64,000 bases of DNA, taken from contig NW_025946489.1 in assembly GCF_000764305.2 (NCBI RefSeq), forward strand, positions 124,001 to 188,000, written 5' to 3'. The stretch comes from Hyalella azteca (taxonomy: Eukaryota > Arthropoda > Malacostraca > Amphipoda > Hyalellidae). Positions 1 through 12,359 of this stretch are shown piece by piece (positions within the stretch are counted from its first letter, which is position 1; each line of letters starts with the position of its first letter). The translations under genes were made by a program, and so were the position numbers. The notes under the pieces were generated by a model, which searched no databases, was not told where the DNA came from, and worked only from the letters and a program-made list of their open reading frames with translations.

Positions 1-64
1 GATCCCTTTAAAAACATGATTAATGATCCCCTCCCGCGATGCTGTTTGTTAGATATGACGTAAT

Positions 65-650
65 ATTACATCACGCAATACCTCATCACGCAATACCACA
101 TCATGCAATACCACATCACGCAATACCACATTACGCAATACCACATCACGCAATACCACATCACGCAATACCACATCACGCAATACCACATCACGCAATA
201 CCGCATCACGCAATACCACGTCACGCAATACCGCATCGCGCAATACCACATCACGCAATACCACATCACGCAATCCACATCACGCAATACCACATTACTC
301 AATACCACATCACGCAATACTACATCACGCAATACTACATCACGCAATACTACATCACGCAATACTACATCACGCAATACTACATCACGCAATACCACAT
401 CACGCAATACTACATCACGCAATACCACATCACGCAATACCACGTCACGCAATACCGCCTCACGCAATACCACATTATGCAATACCACATCACGCAATAC
501 CGCATCACGCAATACCACGTCACGCAATATCGCATCGCGCAATACCACATCACGCAATACCACATCACGCAATCCACATCACGCAATACCACATCACGCA
601 ATCCACATCACGCAATACCACATTACTCAATACCACATCACGCAATACCG
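65..650. repeat. 15-bp minisatellite
   Basis: About 39 head-to-tail copies of a 15-bp unit of the type CACATCACGCAATAC. Variants include TAC for CAC, CACG for CACA, and a few 14-bp units such as the one near 271. Because 15 is divisible by three, several frames on both strands stay open and give pentapeptide repeats (HHAIP, ITQYH, VLRDV); these are consequences of the repeat and not genes. Variant units recur in the same order near 190-300 and 500-620, which points to block duplication inside the array. Confidence 0.95.
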
Positions 651-1400
651 CTATGAGGTACGCTAGCGTATATTACTGTAATTCAGTCCAAAGTTATTTC
701 AGGTGCTTGATGCTAATTTTTTTTGTGCTTTGCTGAATTTATTTGCAATGTAACAATTGATGCTCGTAATAAATCAATCTGTTGGCAGTGTATTTGCAAA
801 ATATTTGACTCTATTTTGAATTTCAGTAAAAATTCTGTGTTGGTATTTCCTTGTTATTTGTCATCATTTCTATTTCAAATATCAGTGTTACGAAAGTAAT
901 TTTTAAGCACCTGAGAAAATTCACATTTCATGATGTTATTCTTCTGTAAAAGGCATCGAAAATCTAGAAAAAAGGTGAGAATATCCCTCTCTCGTCTCGA
1001 AAGTCGCGTTTTGACCAGCCACCTGTTTCCTTTTCCAACCATTTCAACAACCATCGTCTTTTCATCGCATGCGTGACTGATGAACGTTGACCGGTCAGCC
1101 ACCCAAGCCTCGTTTTTAATTTCCATCAAGGACTATCGTGCGTAGGTAACATGAAAACTAAAACTACCGAGGCTAATACTACTGGATACGTTCGCGGCAA
1201 GATAGCCTTTTATTCTTTCATCTATTAGTGAGTGTATTTTATGCTAGCATGGCTCTCAGAAATTCCCAAGGATTTAGCCTGCTATTTAGTCAGGCCGTCG
1301 GTCACGGCTTGGTTAAGCGTCGTAATGAGTCTCGCCAAACGCATTACGGAGAGCCGACCTCGCGGCCGACCCGACCCATCGTCGCTTTCCATTAGCGGGC
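651..1400. other. AT-rich spacer, no gene recognised
   Basis: Low-complexity T/A-rich sequence without a recognisable coding segment, RNA gene or repeat. A short open frame on the minus strand (875-1129) has no family resemblance that I can see. Confidence 0.5.
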
Positions 1401-1406
1401 GTCATG

Positions 1407-1790
1407 ATATGGCCCAAGAGAAGGCCCCATCATGGTCCGTGATATGGGCCCATCTGTCCCGTGAAATGGTCCCGTCGTATTCATGTGAGATGGTCCCTAG
1501 GTAGTGATATGGCCCAAAAGATGCCTCAACATGGTCCGTGATATGGGCCCACCTGTCCCGTGAAATAGTCCCGTTGTAGTCATGTGAGATGGATCCTAGG
1601 TATATTGTGATATGGCCCAAGAGATGGCCCCAACATGGTCCATGAAATTGCCCCATCGAAGTTGTGTGACATGATCCCGAGGCAGTAATATGGCCTAGGG
1701 ATGGCCCCATTGAATTTTCGTTATCTTATGCCTATCTGTCCAATGAAATGGCCTCGTCTTAGTCTTGTGAAATGGCCCCAATGCAGTCTT
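1407..1790. repeat. Degenerate ~100-bp tandem repeat built on ATGGCCC
   Basis: Units starting with ATATGGCCCAA at about 1407, 1507 and 1610 are spaced 100-103 bp apart, followed by a shorter diverged unit. Each is built from sub-motifs of about 20 bp containing ATGGYCC or GATATGGGCCCA. Open frames on both strands across it are repeat-derived. Confidence 0.8.
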
Positions 1791-1799
1791 GTCAGCTGG

Positions 1800-4700
1800 T
1801 CTGACACAGAAATTCCGCAATCTGGTCTCCCCTAAGTCATACGTGTTATAAGTCTCCATATATAAGACTCGTTTCTCACCTTTAATTTCAAGAAGATGGT
1901 AAAGTTCCAACACCGAATATTGGTGGGCACGAGAAAGAATTGTAAAATTTATTTTTCGATAACTATGACCGCCGCTGCCCGTTTTTCGAAGCACTTGAAA
2001 TAACTGGGAAGCATCACTATCAGCGTAAGGTTGTGACAGCACTTTTCAATCGAATCTTTACCATCCCCCTTGTGAATCAAGTCACGAAAAGTTCAAGAAT
2101 CGGCAACAGGCCATGGGCCTATTTCTTCAACGCCGACACTTCTATTCTATTCTATTCTATACATTTTGTATAAATTGGAAAACTGCAACTATTCAACGAT
2201 CTAGCCAGAAAGTTTGACGATATTTGAACAAAGTGATGGAAACGATTGTAAGCCTAAAAAAAATAATACGTTTCATGAACCTTATGAACTTTCAGATCGC
2301 GAAATCATATCATAGCACCGGTATAGAGTAAGAGCGACTGTGCCGATAGAGAACAATGTGATGGAGGATGGTCGTGCCACGACTGTACCTGCCAGCGTGA
2401 AGCGTGATCGCGTGATCTCTTGGCTTCATCCTTATATAAAAAAACATATTAGGTTCGCAGGCGGCCAACCATCTGGCCAACTCTGAAAAATTAAGCAAAT
2501 ACTTCGGTTGTTTGGCTGAACACATAAATTCGATTTTTCTGTTCACTGCATCTTCTTTTTAAATAAATTCAAGCGTAAATGATACTGGAAATAGATTAAA
2601 CGGCTATGGTGATGCATGATTCATTAAGATTTTGCACATGTAATGTTTTAATATCTAACCGGTTAATTCTTCACATATTATCACCGTAACTTGATTTTGT
2701 TGTCAACAAATGCCACAAAAATACGTCTACCTTTACTCATTTACATTGATTAATCGGGCAGCAACGGGTTTATCTCATAGTAACTTAGCAAAATCATTAG
2801 CGAAGACAGCCGGCAATCCATGTACGTCGAAACAAAAGCTAAACTCGGCACACGTCGAGTCCTCAGCACGCGGTTGTTGATTGCGGCAATCCTTCTGTTG
2901 TCCGCTGGCGGGGGCGGGTTGACGAGCGGGCGTCGTGCTGAACACTCCAGGGACAGATGACGTTATGGATCACACGGGCGGATATTGAAGATAAAAATCG
3001 GTATGGTTTGAATTAGGAATTATTAAAAAGTGCTGAAAATTAGTAGAAATTATTAAAAATTATTACAACCAAAAAATCTGCTAAAAATTTTTAAAACTAT
3101 TTACAATTCGGTAAAGTTATTGAAAATTCTTGAAATAAAATGATAATTTTCAGAATGTTTTGAAAATTATGAAGGGAAATTAGAAAAATAAAAATGATCA
3201 GTTCGATGTAAAATTTTTGAAGACGTGTTTTCAGCAAAGCAAATATTATACGATATTACATTATTCCAAGGTAAGCCATAATGTACATGCAAAAATGCAA
3301 AAAATTCAGTACGACTCGAGAGTGACTCAGCACGTTTCAGTCTCAGTTCGAAGTCTGTGATTTTTTCACTTAGTCCATGAAGTGAACATCCAAACCAAAA
3401 CATTTACATATATTACATTTGTATTTAAAAAATATTAATACATTTATTGATTTATTGTTAATATTATCAGTGTGTGGTATGTGTTGACACCAAATTTTCG
3501 AAAATAAAATTTGTTGATATCGTTCCTAATGATATAAATTTGATTTTAAGCTAATGATTTTTAATGAAGGAAAGATTTTTGATCATTTTATGAGGTTCGA
3601 ACCCAGCCAGGGTTGACTGCAGGAGCACCTCTCAAATGTAGCATGAAATGGGCGAGAACATCAATCAATCCATATCGAACATAGTATCAAATAATCCTCT
3701 ACGCTGCCTTTGCCTAACAATTGATCTTTTAATGTTATTCCTACGAGAATTACACATTGGTCGCGTGGCGAAAAGCTGCTCAAGCAATTGAAGGAGCGAC
3801 AGATGGACATGCGATCTGTCACGGAGCCCTCGACGTCTTCTATCTCAACAGATTTTGTCACGTCAAGAGCCACGTCCGCGTTATCGTGGCGACATTTTAC
3901 GCCAGATGTCACACCTTGCGTCGCCGCGTCTATTATTTATTCTCTACCAACCCCTGGACATTGTATTTACGCGTGTGAGTTGCATGTTTTTTACAATATA
4001 TGCATAGATGAATTTTGAGTGTACCGGTGAAATCTATTCATCAACGACATGAATTATTTCTTAAACAAGGTCACATAGTTTGTAAGACAATAATTAATTT
4101 TTCGAAAAACTTGGATGATGCGACGAGAAGTACCACACGCTACCGATTTGGGTTCCACCCGTGACATGAAGGGTCCAATCATTGCTTCAAAGAACCATAA
4201 ACTTTCTAGGACTTCTTCAAGTTCTTTTCACGCCAACCACAATCATTTGATCTCTTTAAGTTTGAAATCTTTTGACCAGAGGCCGCTATCAATATCTGAA
4301 AGATTCAGTTCTGCAATATAACTTCGTCGTCTTTTATCAAATGTAGAAACCAACGAAATGAGTCTAGTTCCCTCGTTTGTGTGGCACACTCTCTCCCCTC
4401 GCGCGGTGCCACAAATGAGGCCGATATCCTGTGGCGTGAGGAGTGCAGCTGCCGTCGCTGCCTCATTGTATTCCTACCTGACATCCCCCCAACGCACAAA
4501 AAATACCCTAGAGAAATTGCCAAACACTTCACATCTGCAGAATGAATCCGAATTATTGATGACCGTCTGCCGTACGGAGGAAATGTGTTATTCTTCCATC
4601 TGGGCCGTTGACATTTTAAAGTCACGTGGAAGTTCGTGAAGGACGTTGGATGAGGGATGAATATGAATTTTTACTGATCTTTCTCCGAATAGGAATATTT

Positions 4701-5435
4701 CATTTGTCACCATCATGTTTCACCATCATCACTTTTATATTATATGGTTTAAATTTCTTTAGAATTAAGTCTGAAATATTGATTACCTTCAGTTTCAGTC
4801 TTTCTGGCACTATCAAACTTTAGTGGAACGATAAAAAATTATATTTAGTTGACGGAAATGATATTGTGATTAATGTCTGGTGAAATATTGTGGTAATTAA
4901 AATTATATTGTTTTCTGTCGTGGTTAAAATTTTTGCGTACGTTTGACGGAATATTAGTCACTTTAAATAATGTTTGTTCAATAAAAATGAATGTGTTTTT
5001 TCTCCCATTGGAAAATTCTGCTTAGCATCAATAATGTCTAGGCATTTCCAAAGACTGGCTTTATATATTAGTTAAGATGATGAAGACATTAAAAAAACTA
5101 ATTAGACGCTTTAAAATGTTGGGAAGGAGTTTTTGGAAACTCAATGAAAAAAAGTGTTGGAAAATAATGGAAAACTAATGAATAGTACGTAATAATTGCA
5201 AAAAAATCTTATGTGAAATTAAAGAAAAATGACTGTAAAGTGCATAAAAATTGTACGGATTGTGCATGAAAAGTGTAAGATAATGCGTGTAAAATACATG
5301 AACTTATCTTGAAATGCATTGAAAATTTGGGTGAGAACCCTGTCGGTGTTAAAAAATATCAGTGACTTCTCTGCCTCTGCGATTACAAACGACGAATTGC
5401 CGAGCGTATTGACCGAGTACAGTTACAGACGAAAG
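1800..5435. other. Spacer, no gene recognised
   Basis: Mostly AT-rich, with a short TTCTA pentamer run near 2139-2161 and a GC-richer patch near 2860-2950. Overlapping short open frames at 3661-4018 and 4115-4640 lie on both strands and show no family motif, so I do not call them genes. Confidence 0.45.
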
Positions 5436-5439
5436 AGCG

Positions 5440-5895
5440 ATAATACGAGGGTAATTGAGTGAGGTAATACGATGGTAATTGAATGAGGAAAGATGAGAGT
5501 TATTGAGTGATGTAATTCGAGGGTAATTGAGTAAGGTAATACGAGGGTAATTATGTGAGGTAAGACGAGAGTGATTGAGTGAGGTAATACGTGGGTATTG
5601 GGTGAGGTAATACGAGGGTAATTATGTGAGGTAAGACGAGAGTGATTGAGTGAGGTAATACGTGGGTATTGGGTGAGGTAATACGATGGTAATTGAGTGA
5701 AATAAGACGGAAGTTTTTGAGTGAGGGAAGACGAGGGTAATTGAGTGAAGGAATTCGCGGGTATTGAGTGAGGTAATCCGAGGGTAATTGAGTGAGGGAA
5801 GACGGGAGTTATTGAGCGAGGGAAGGCGAGGGTAATTGAGTGAGGTTATACGAGGGTAATTGAGAGAGGTAATACGAGGGTAATTGAGAGAGGTA
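5440..5895. repeat. 24-bp degenerate minisatellite (GAGGTAATACGAGGGTAATT type)
   Basis: Roughly 19 imperfect copies of a 24-bp unit combining GGTAATACGAGGG and TAATTGAGTGA. A longer block of about 70 bp (from about 5534) is repeated almost exactly from about 5605, showing recent block duplication within the array. Confidence 0.9.
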
Positions 5896-8800
5896 AGAGT
5901 TCAGCAGTCAGGCTGCGATGCGCCAGCAGTGAAGTACAATACCGGATGCCTGCGCATTGCTTGCTCGGCTAAAGCTCTTTTATCTCCTGTAAAATCAGCG
6001 GCTGTGCAGCGATTTGTATCTGCTTTATTGGTTCCTGAAGCAATAACCATGCGTGTCAGCTTAAAAGAACGCCTCTTTAAACGTATAATCTATTGCTATT
6101 TGTGAGAACGGCCCTCGAGGTGCCTCTTGTAGTGAACTACTCTGGCATTCAAGGCCTATGTATGCCATGCAGGACTCTACATGCGCGGCCTACAGGAGGT
6201 ATGTTAACAGCAAAGCTAGTATAAGATTGAACAAATAACATCTTTAGTAATAATATTTCGTGTTAACAAACAAAAACGGAATAATTTTTCAATGGCGAGC
6301 TCAAACGCGTTTTGCTTGCACGATAAATATGCAGGTTAACATTACAAAGTGATTTTTTGTGCATGATCTTTATTTTATCAATATTAAACGTTAGAAAATT
6401 TTGTTCGTAGGACAGTTAACTCATTTTACCTAATAGAAGTAAAAAGTTACCGAAGACTGTTACCGAACGTAGATTATTCTGAAAAATTTTAGTCCTTTTT
6501 ATAATATTTAAAAAACAGGACTGTTAACTGGCAAATATTTTGCTCTTTAAGTTCAACCGACGACGAAAGCTCTCGCCAAGAGTAGGACAGTTGCGCGTTT
6601 CAGTGACAAGGAACATTTTTTAAATGCAAATAATGGGGATCGACGGAAGTTATAAACAAAACAAGGGAGAGCAAACTCACGCCGGAGCATAGGCAGCCAA
6701 TATACAGGCTTGTTTAACATTCATAAATGTCTTCCGTGTTGGTGTGTGAAAAACATTCCTCAACAAATGTGTTTTTTTCTTTGATGAATAAATTAGAGCA
6801 TTATTTTGCAGCCAAGAGGGCAATTATAATTTTTCATTTGGAAAAGTTGATTGTTAAAATACATGAGAAAGTTCAAAACTCAGAAAGAAATTATAAATTG
6901 ACTACAATATTTCAACGCAGTTATCGAAAGCTTCATATTAGTTCAGTTAATCAAATCAGTTAACTAATAAAGAGATGGCTTCATGTTTCAAAAGATTCAA
7001 GCTCCATGTCTATCACGCTGTATTATATTAGTTATTGAAAATACATTTCTTACCTAATGTGCTAAAAAGATTGTTTCACTGTTCAAGTATTTATAAGCAC
7101 AAAAAATCTGCGTAGCACAACTGATTTTATAAGATAATTATTTTTCGGGGTTTGGATGCTCTTTACAATGAATTATGTGTTTTTATAACTTTCTGAAAAT
7201 TTAACACAAAACTTACACGGCTTTACGTAATGTCTTTGCAATCGAATGTTTATAAACAAATTTAAATTATTAACACAAAAATTCCGTGTTGCAAATATTT
7301 AATTTCTTTAATAATTTAGAACGCTCTCTATGAATTTTTTGAGTTATTGGATTTTGTAAAGTAATTTTCAGAAAGTTTCCATTACCCTAATTAGAAAGAA
7401 TAAAAAATTTTTCACTTTGTCCATTTTTGGGCAAGAAAGTTTCCTGGATAGTGTCGAGCTTGGGTATTAAACCTCCCCGATTTTAGCGAGACCTTCAATA
7501 TTTTGAGTGAGTCATAAATCTTTCGGAAAACGTACAGCGCACATGCCAGTCCCGCGCCGCCGGACGCCCCGTAGCGCCGCTTTTGTCGCTCATGCGTCGA
7601 AGCGATCACTTGTGTTCTCACGGAGGCTGACTTACGAGGCAGGCATCGCGAGAAACTGCGGAGACAATGCCATGTAAGGGAACGAAAAATCGACGTTCAG
7701 CTTTCTACAAAAACGCTTTTGCTATGCCTATGCGCACGTATGTATAGTATATATACTTTTGACAGCATCGGATGCGTATGTTTGTGAAATATTTATGACT
7801 TTAAGTGATAAGAGTATTATGCACCAATATACGTACGTATTACGCAGTCACAATTAATAACTGTGGAATTGGACGCCATATATTACCCTCGATTAATTTA
7901 CTTAATTACTCAATCAATTTTGTGGTCGGAAGAAAAAAAAACATAATATCCAATTTAGAGCCATAACCGAAAGTTTTTGGTTTTCAAGCACCACAAACTT
8001 GCATTCACCAGAAATAGGATAGAAAAAAGGAAATTCACCCTAAAAAACATGAACAAAACATCCTTACAGTCACGGAAAAGACGTGATGCACGTGGCAGTG
8101 CAGATTTATCAAGATTTATCTGTGGGTTTTGTTGAGAATTCCAGCGTATTTGCTCGATCAGATTGAGGGAGCAAACGTGACGAAGTGAGCGGCTTGGCAT
8201 GGACGATTTGCATGAGAACTTGTCGTTGGTTTGGCGGGGCAGCCTGTGCGAGACCGTCGCTCACTGGCGTCCTTATAGCGCCCGTGTGGCCTGGACAGCA
8301 ACGCGCGAGAACAAACTTTCTCTGCAACAATAGGCAGGAAACTTTTCTATGTTATATTAAAGAAAAATACATTTTTGGGACAATTTCTTGAGACGCTCTC
8401 TTTCCGTTTTACAACAATGAATAAATCTCTCTTCTTACATAACAATCGATAGGAAAGTTCACTTTATATAAAATAATACCTGAAATATATTTCTAAATGG
8501 CAAAACACATATCAGTAGGCATGAATGGCTCGAGATACACACGCCCACTGATATGTTATTCCGCCCAGAGGGTAGGAACCCTAGAAAAAATTTATTGTAT
8601 TATAATATTTACTCATAACCATTTAAAATTATTATAATCAGATTATGAATAAATTATAAATGAAGTAGCAGCAACCAATGAAGACCATGCAATAATGATT
8701 TATCACAATAAATTTTAGTTGTATAAGTTTCAATGATTTATAACAATTTAAATTAAAGTTCGGTATGTGATAGCTTAAATTGGGATGAAGTTTCCGTACT

Positions 8801-11579
8801 TTCTATACATTTAATGTCACAGGCTTGTGGCAATACAATATTTTTTGAACAATGCAATATTCATAAAATATATTAATTGATTTACAGTTCAAGTATATAG
8901 GATATTATGAATATGTTCCACTACACGCAGAACTTCATGACTCCTGCAGCCCCACTGGTATTTGATAGTTCTTATGACCTCCCCAGCAACTTCAGAAAGC
9001 ACCTATATTTAATCATTACTTCATAATAACAGAAATGTTATGCAATTGTCGCTTCTTATAGCGCGTAATTGTACTCTCGTCGATTTTGTCATACGTTTGA
9101 CTTTTATACACACTGACTATGATTGAGTTTTGCCCATCTGAACCTGTAAATAGGGAAATATTAATTTTAAGGCATAATACAGATATATTACCTCTAAGAA
9201 ATAAACAAATATAACCGCAGACATCTATGCTTTACTTTCAACTGGAATAAGTATTGAGCAGGCGATTTTCAAGATTAAATTACATAGTCTATATAAACGG
9301 CATAAAATATCACCTCATTAAGAGTTTACCGCTGCCAGGCAATCCACGCCCTAAATCCACGTTCCAGTTAACATATTAAGGCTGGAATAAAGTAACATGC
9401 TTTTGATGGTACGGCGATAATTGAACGTCTTAATTTGCTCTATTATTCGCGGCCGAGCCGCCGACACACAGCAAGATTTACATGACAACGAGCCTGCCTG
9501 AATTAGATGCGCGCGAGCTGTCGTTCTTTAACAAAGTTATCAGTAGCTTTGGGATCGGCTGGAACGGTGGTATAGTATTTATCTATGCTGGAGATGTAAT
9601 ACAGTTCATAGCAGCACGATTTTGAATTATGTTTGGATTATTCACGTTTTCGGTGTTTGCACACCAAATGAATTCGTATTACGCAATAAGTTTGAAAAGA
9701 ATTGAATGCATGTTTCGTATTAAATTTAAATCGTTGATTGGCAGATATTTTTGGTATTGATTGATTTTTATGTGTGGAAAAATCAGAAGAAATCTCATTT
9801 TGAAATGGAATTATTGCAAATATCTTATGATGGTCTTAGTAGCGATTGTTCAATATACGTACTTAAACACACAGAATAAATCGCACTTACAACACATTTT
9901 ATTTAATAAGTTCATTCGTAGATATACAATTTTTCGTGTTTCTATAAGCTTCAGAGATTCACTGCAATTGTAATTAATTAATTTCATGATAACAAAAAAT
10001 TAAGCTGAATTTTAACTGGTTATTAGAGGCAAGACTTTAGCGATGAATGCGTGTGTATAGATGAAGAGCTCGGTGGGAGGCAGGGTGACTATCTTGAGGA
10101 AGAACACAAGCAAAAAACAACAGGGACGCTCGCCCCCCTCCGACACCTGTAAAAACGCTCGTTCATCTGTTTATAACATTGACTGAGCAGCTTATACCGT
10201 AGCATGACTACCTTTATAATAACAAGGGACCTGAGGTTACCAAAGATTTGTGCTTTAAACAATTGGATATGTCCTACAATTTGATGCATTTCGCAAGGAC
10301 TGAAGTAATTTTTTCGCGCATACGTGATCTTTAGTAGCAATATCGATAAGTAAATCGCAATCAAAATGCCGAGAAAAGCGGCTAAAATTTTGTGTTCTCA
10401 ACTCAACTGAGTTAGTCGCCTCTGAAGATGCCTGATGCCTGATGTTCATCAGCTCGTTAGGCCACGTTTTGGAATCGGTATCTCCCTGATTTGAATTGAA
10501 GGAGATCAATCGATTATTTGTAGAGTAAAATCTTGAGCAATTTTCTACTGCAATTATTATCTCTAAAGTCACTTTATTTTTCTAATGTGTTGCTGCATGC
10601 GGGGACAAAAAGAAATCATGCCTCCCACGTTGGACTAACTGTGAAATGTGTTTCGAGTATTGAAAATTGTTTGAAAAATCGGAAAATTTCGCTTTCTTAA
10701 TTAACATTTCAGTCGTAAACAAGTAGTTCAAATTATACATAATATTTATTTTATGGTTAAACTCCTCAAAATACCGTAACAATTTCCAATTCACCACCCA
10801 AATTTATTTTTTAAACAGTTGTCCAAGCGTCGAAAAATATATTTAACCCATACTTTCGTGGTGTAAAATACGAGTCTTGAGGTTAGTTTTTATAAATAAT
10901 CAAATTAGATTTATAAGAATATCAATAAAATGTAAAGAAATACCTGATTTTGGGGATATTTTTCGCCAGGAATAGAATTGAAGCTCGCGAGACGTGTAGT
11001 GACGGAGGTCGTAAACTACAACATAAAATAGTAAAGAGCGCGCCCGGTTGCGTGTTACTACATACGAATGGCAGACGTTAGTCTTACTTGCGAATCTTCA
11101 CAAACACTTGACAGCGGCGCATCCGCAGAACCCCTGCCTCTTCTTCGTGTTTGGATGCTCGTATAACGGTGCATTCATATCCCGTGACACACAAGGAACG
11201 AGTAAAGTACTCTCATTCATGTGTGAATTTCATGAAAAATTCCAATATTTATGAACATTTTCAAATATGGTGATATATGTTCTTTCCTAAATGTATAAAC
11301 TTTATTATTAGCTTTGAAAATTTTCTGCCAGACGACCAGACGACGACTAGATCAGAACTGTAACACGCAATCACGTGCAACACATGAGCATATGTAAGTC
11401 ACCGCCATGTGGACGTTCACAAGTGCTACGCGTCTAAAACACGTAACACACGAAACATGTTCAACGAATAGACGATACGCAATTCACACGACACTCATCA
11501 AGACTAAATAATTAACGACAGTCAATTTTATTTCACATGATTAATACCTTCACACAAGCCACACATCCGAGAGGGCAAA
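5896..11579. other. AT-rich spacer, no gene recognised
   Basis: Several kilobases of AT-rich sequence with GC-richer islands near 7540-7660 and 8160-8320. Short open frames in these islands carry no motif I can identify. A 10-bp perfect inverted repeat (ACATATCAGT / ACTGATATGT) separated by about 30 bp lies near 8507-8556; it is too short for a typical microRNA precursor. Confidence 0.45.
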
Positions 11580-12355
11580 GATTTTTGCGCAATAACTATA
11601 ATTTTAGACTCGGAGCCGTCCGAGTCCAAGAGTTCATAGACTTTCCTCACTTTAACTAAAAGTTCTGATGTGGTCACATCAGAGTCAAAGATTGCCTATA
11701 TTTTCCTCACTTTAACTAAAAGTTACGATGTGGTCACGTCCGAACCCAAGAGTTCCTAGACTTTCCTCACTTTAACTAAAAGTTACGATGTGGTCACGTC
11801 CGAGTCGAATAGTTCCTAGACTTTCCTCACTTTTACTAAAAGTTATGATGTGGTCACGTCCGAATTCAAAAGTTACTAGACTTTCCTAACTTTAAATAAA
11901 AGTTACGATGTGGTCACGTCCGAGTCCAAGAGTTCCTATACTTTCCTCACTTTAACTAAAAGTTACGATGTGGTCACGGCCGAGTCCAAGAGTTCCTAGA
12001 CTTTCCTCACTTTAACTAAAAGTTACGATGTGGTCACGTCCGAGTCCAAGAGTTCCTTGACTTTCCTCACTTTAACTAAAAGTTACGATGTGGTCACGTC
12101 CGACTTCAAAAGTTCCTAGACTTTCCTCACTTTAAATAAAAGTTACGATGTGGTCACGTCCGGGTCCAAGAGTTCCTAGACTTTCCTCACTTTTACTAAA
12201 AGTTATATGATGTGGTCACGTCCGAATTCAAAAGTTACTAGACTTTCCTAACTTTAAATAAAAGTTACGATGTGGTCACGTCCGAGTCCAAGAGTTCCTA
12301 GACTTTCCTCACTTTAACTAAAAGTTACGGTGTGGTCACGTCCGAGTCCAAGTTG
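11580..12355. repeat. 60-bp satellite-like array with a 6-unit higher-order pattern
   Basis: About 13 tandem units of 60 bp, each containing CTTTCCTCACTTTAACTAAA, a GATGTGGTCACGTCCGA core and CCAAGAGTTCCTAGA. A distinctive unit pair (TTTTACTAAAAGTTAT, then GAATTCAAAAGTTACTAGA, then CTTTCCTAACTTTAAATAAA) begins at 11821 and again at 12181, exactly six units apart. This indicates a 360-bp block duplication. Confidence 0.95.
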
Positions 12356-12359
12356 ACAA

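Noticed and set aside
39..666. Long open frames on both strands (HHAIP, ITQYH, VLRDV repeats)
   Set aside because: They are translations of the 15-bp minisatellite, which stays open in several frames because 15 is a multiple of three.
3590..3632. Possible tRNA (GGTTCGAACCC, T-loop-like)
   Set aside because: No A-box or cloverleaf upstream; the match is confined to the B-box-like word.
8507..8556. MicroRNA-like hairpin
   Set aside because: Only a 10-bp perfect stem with a loop of about 30 bp, well short of a typical precursor.
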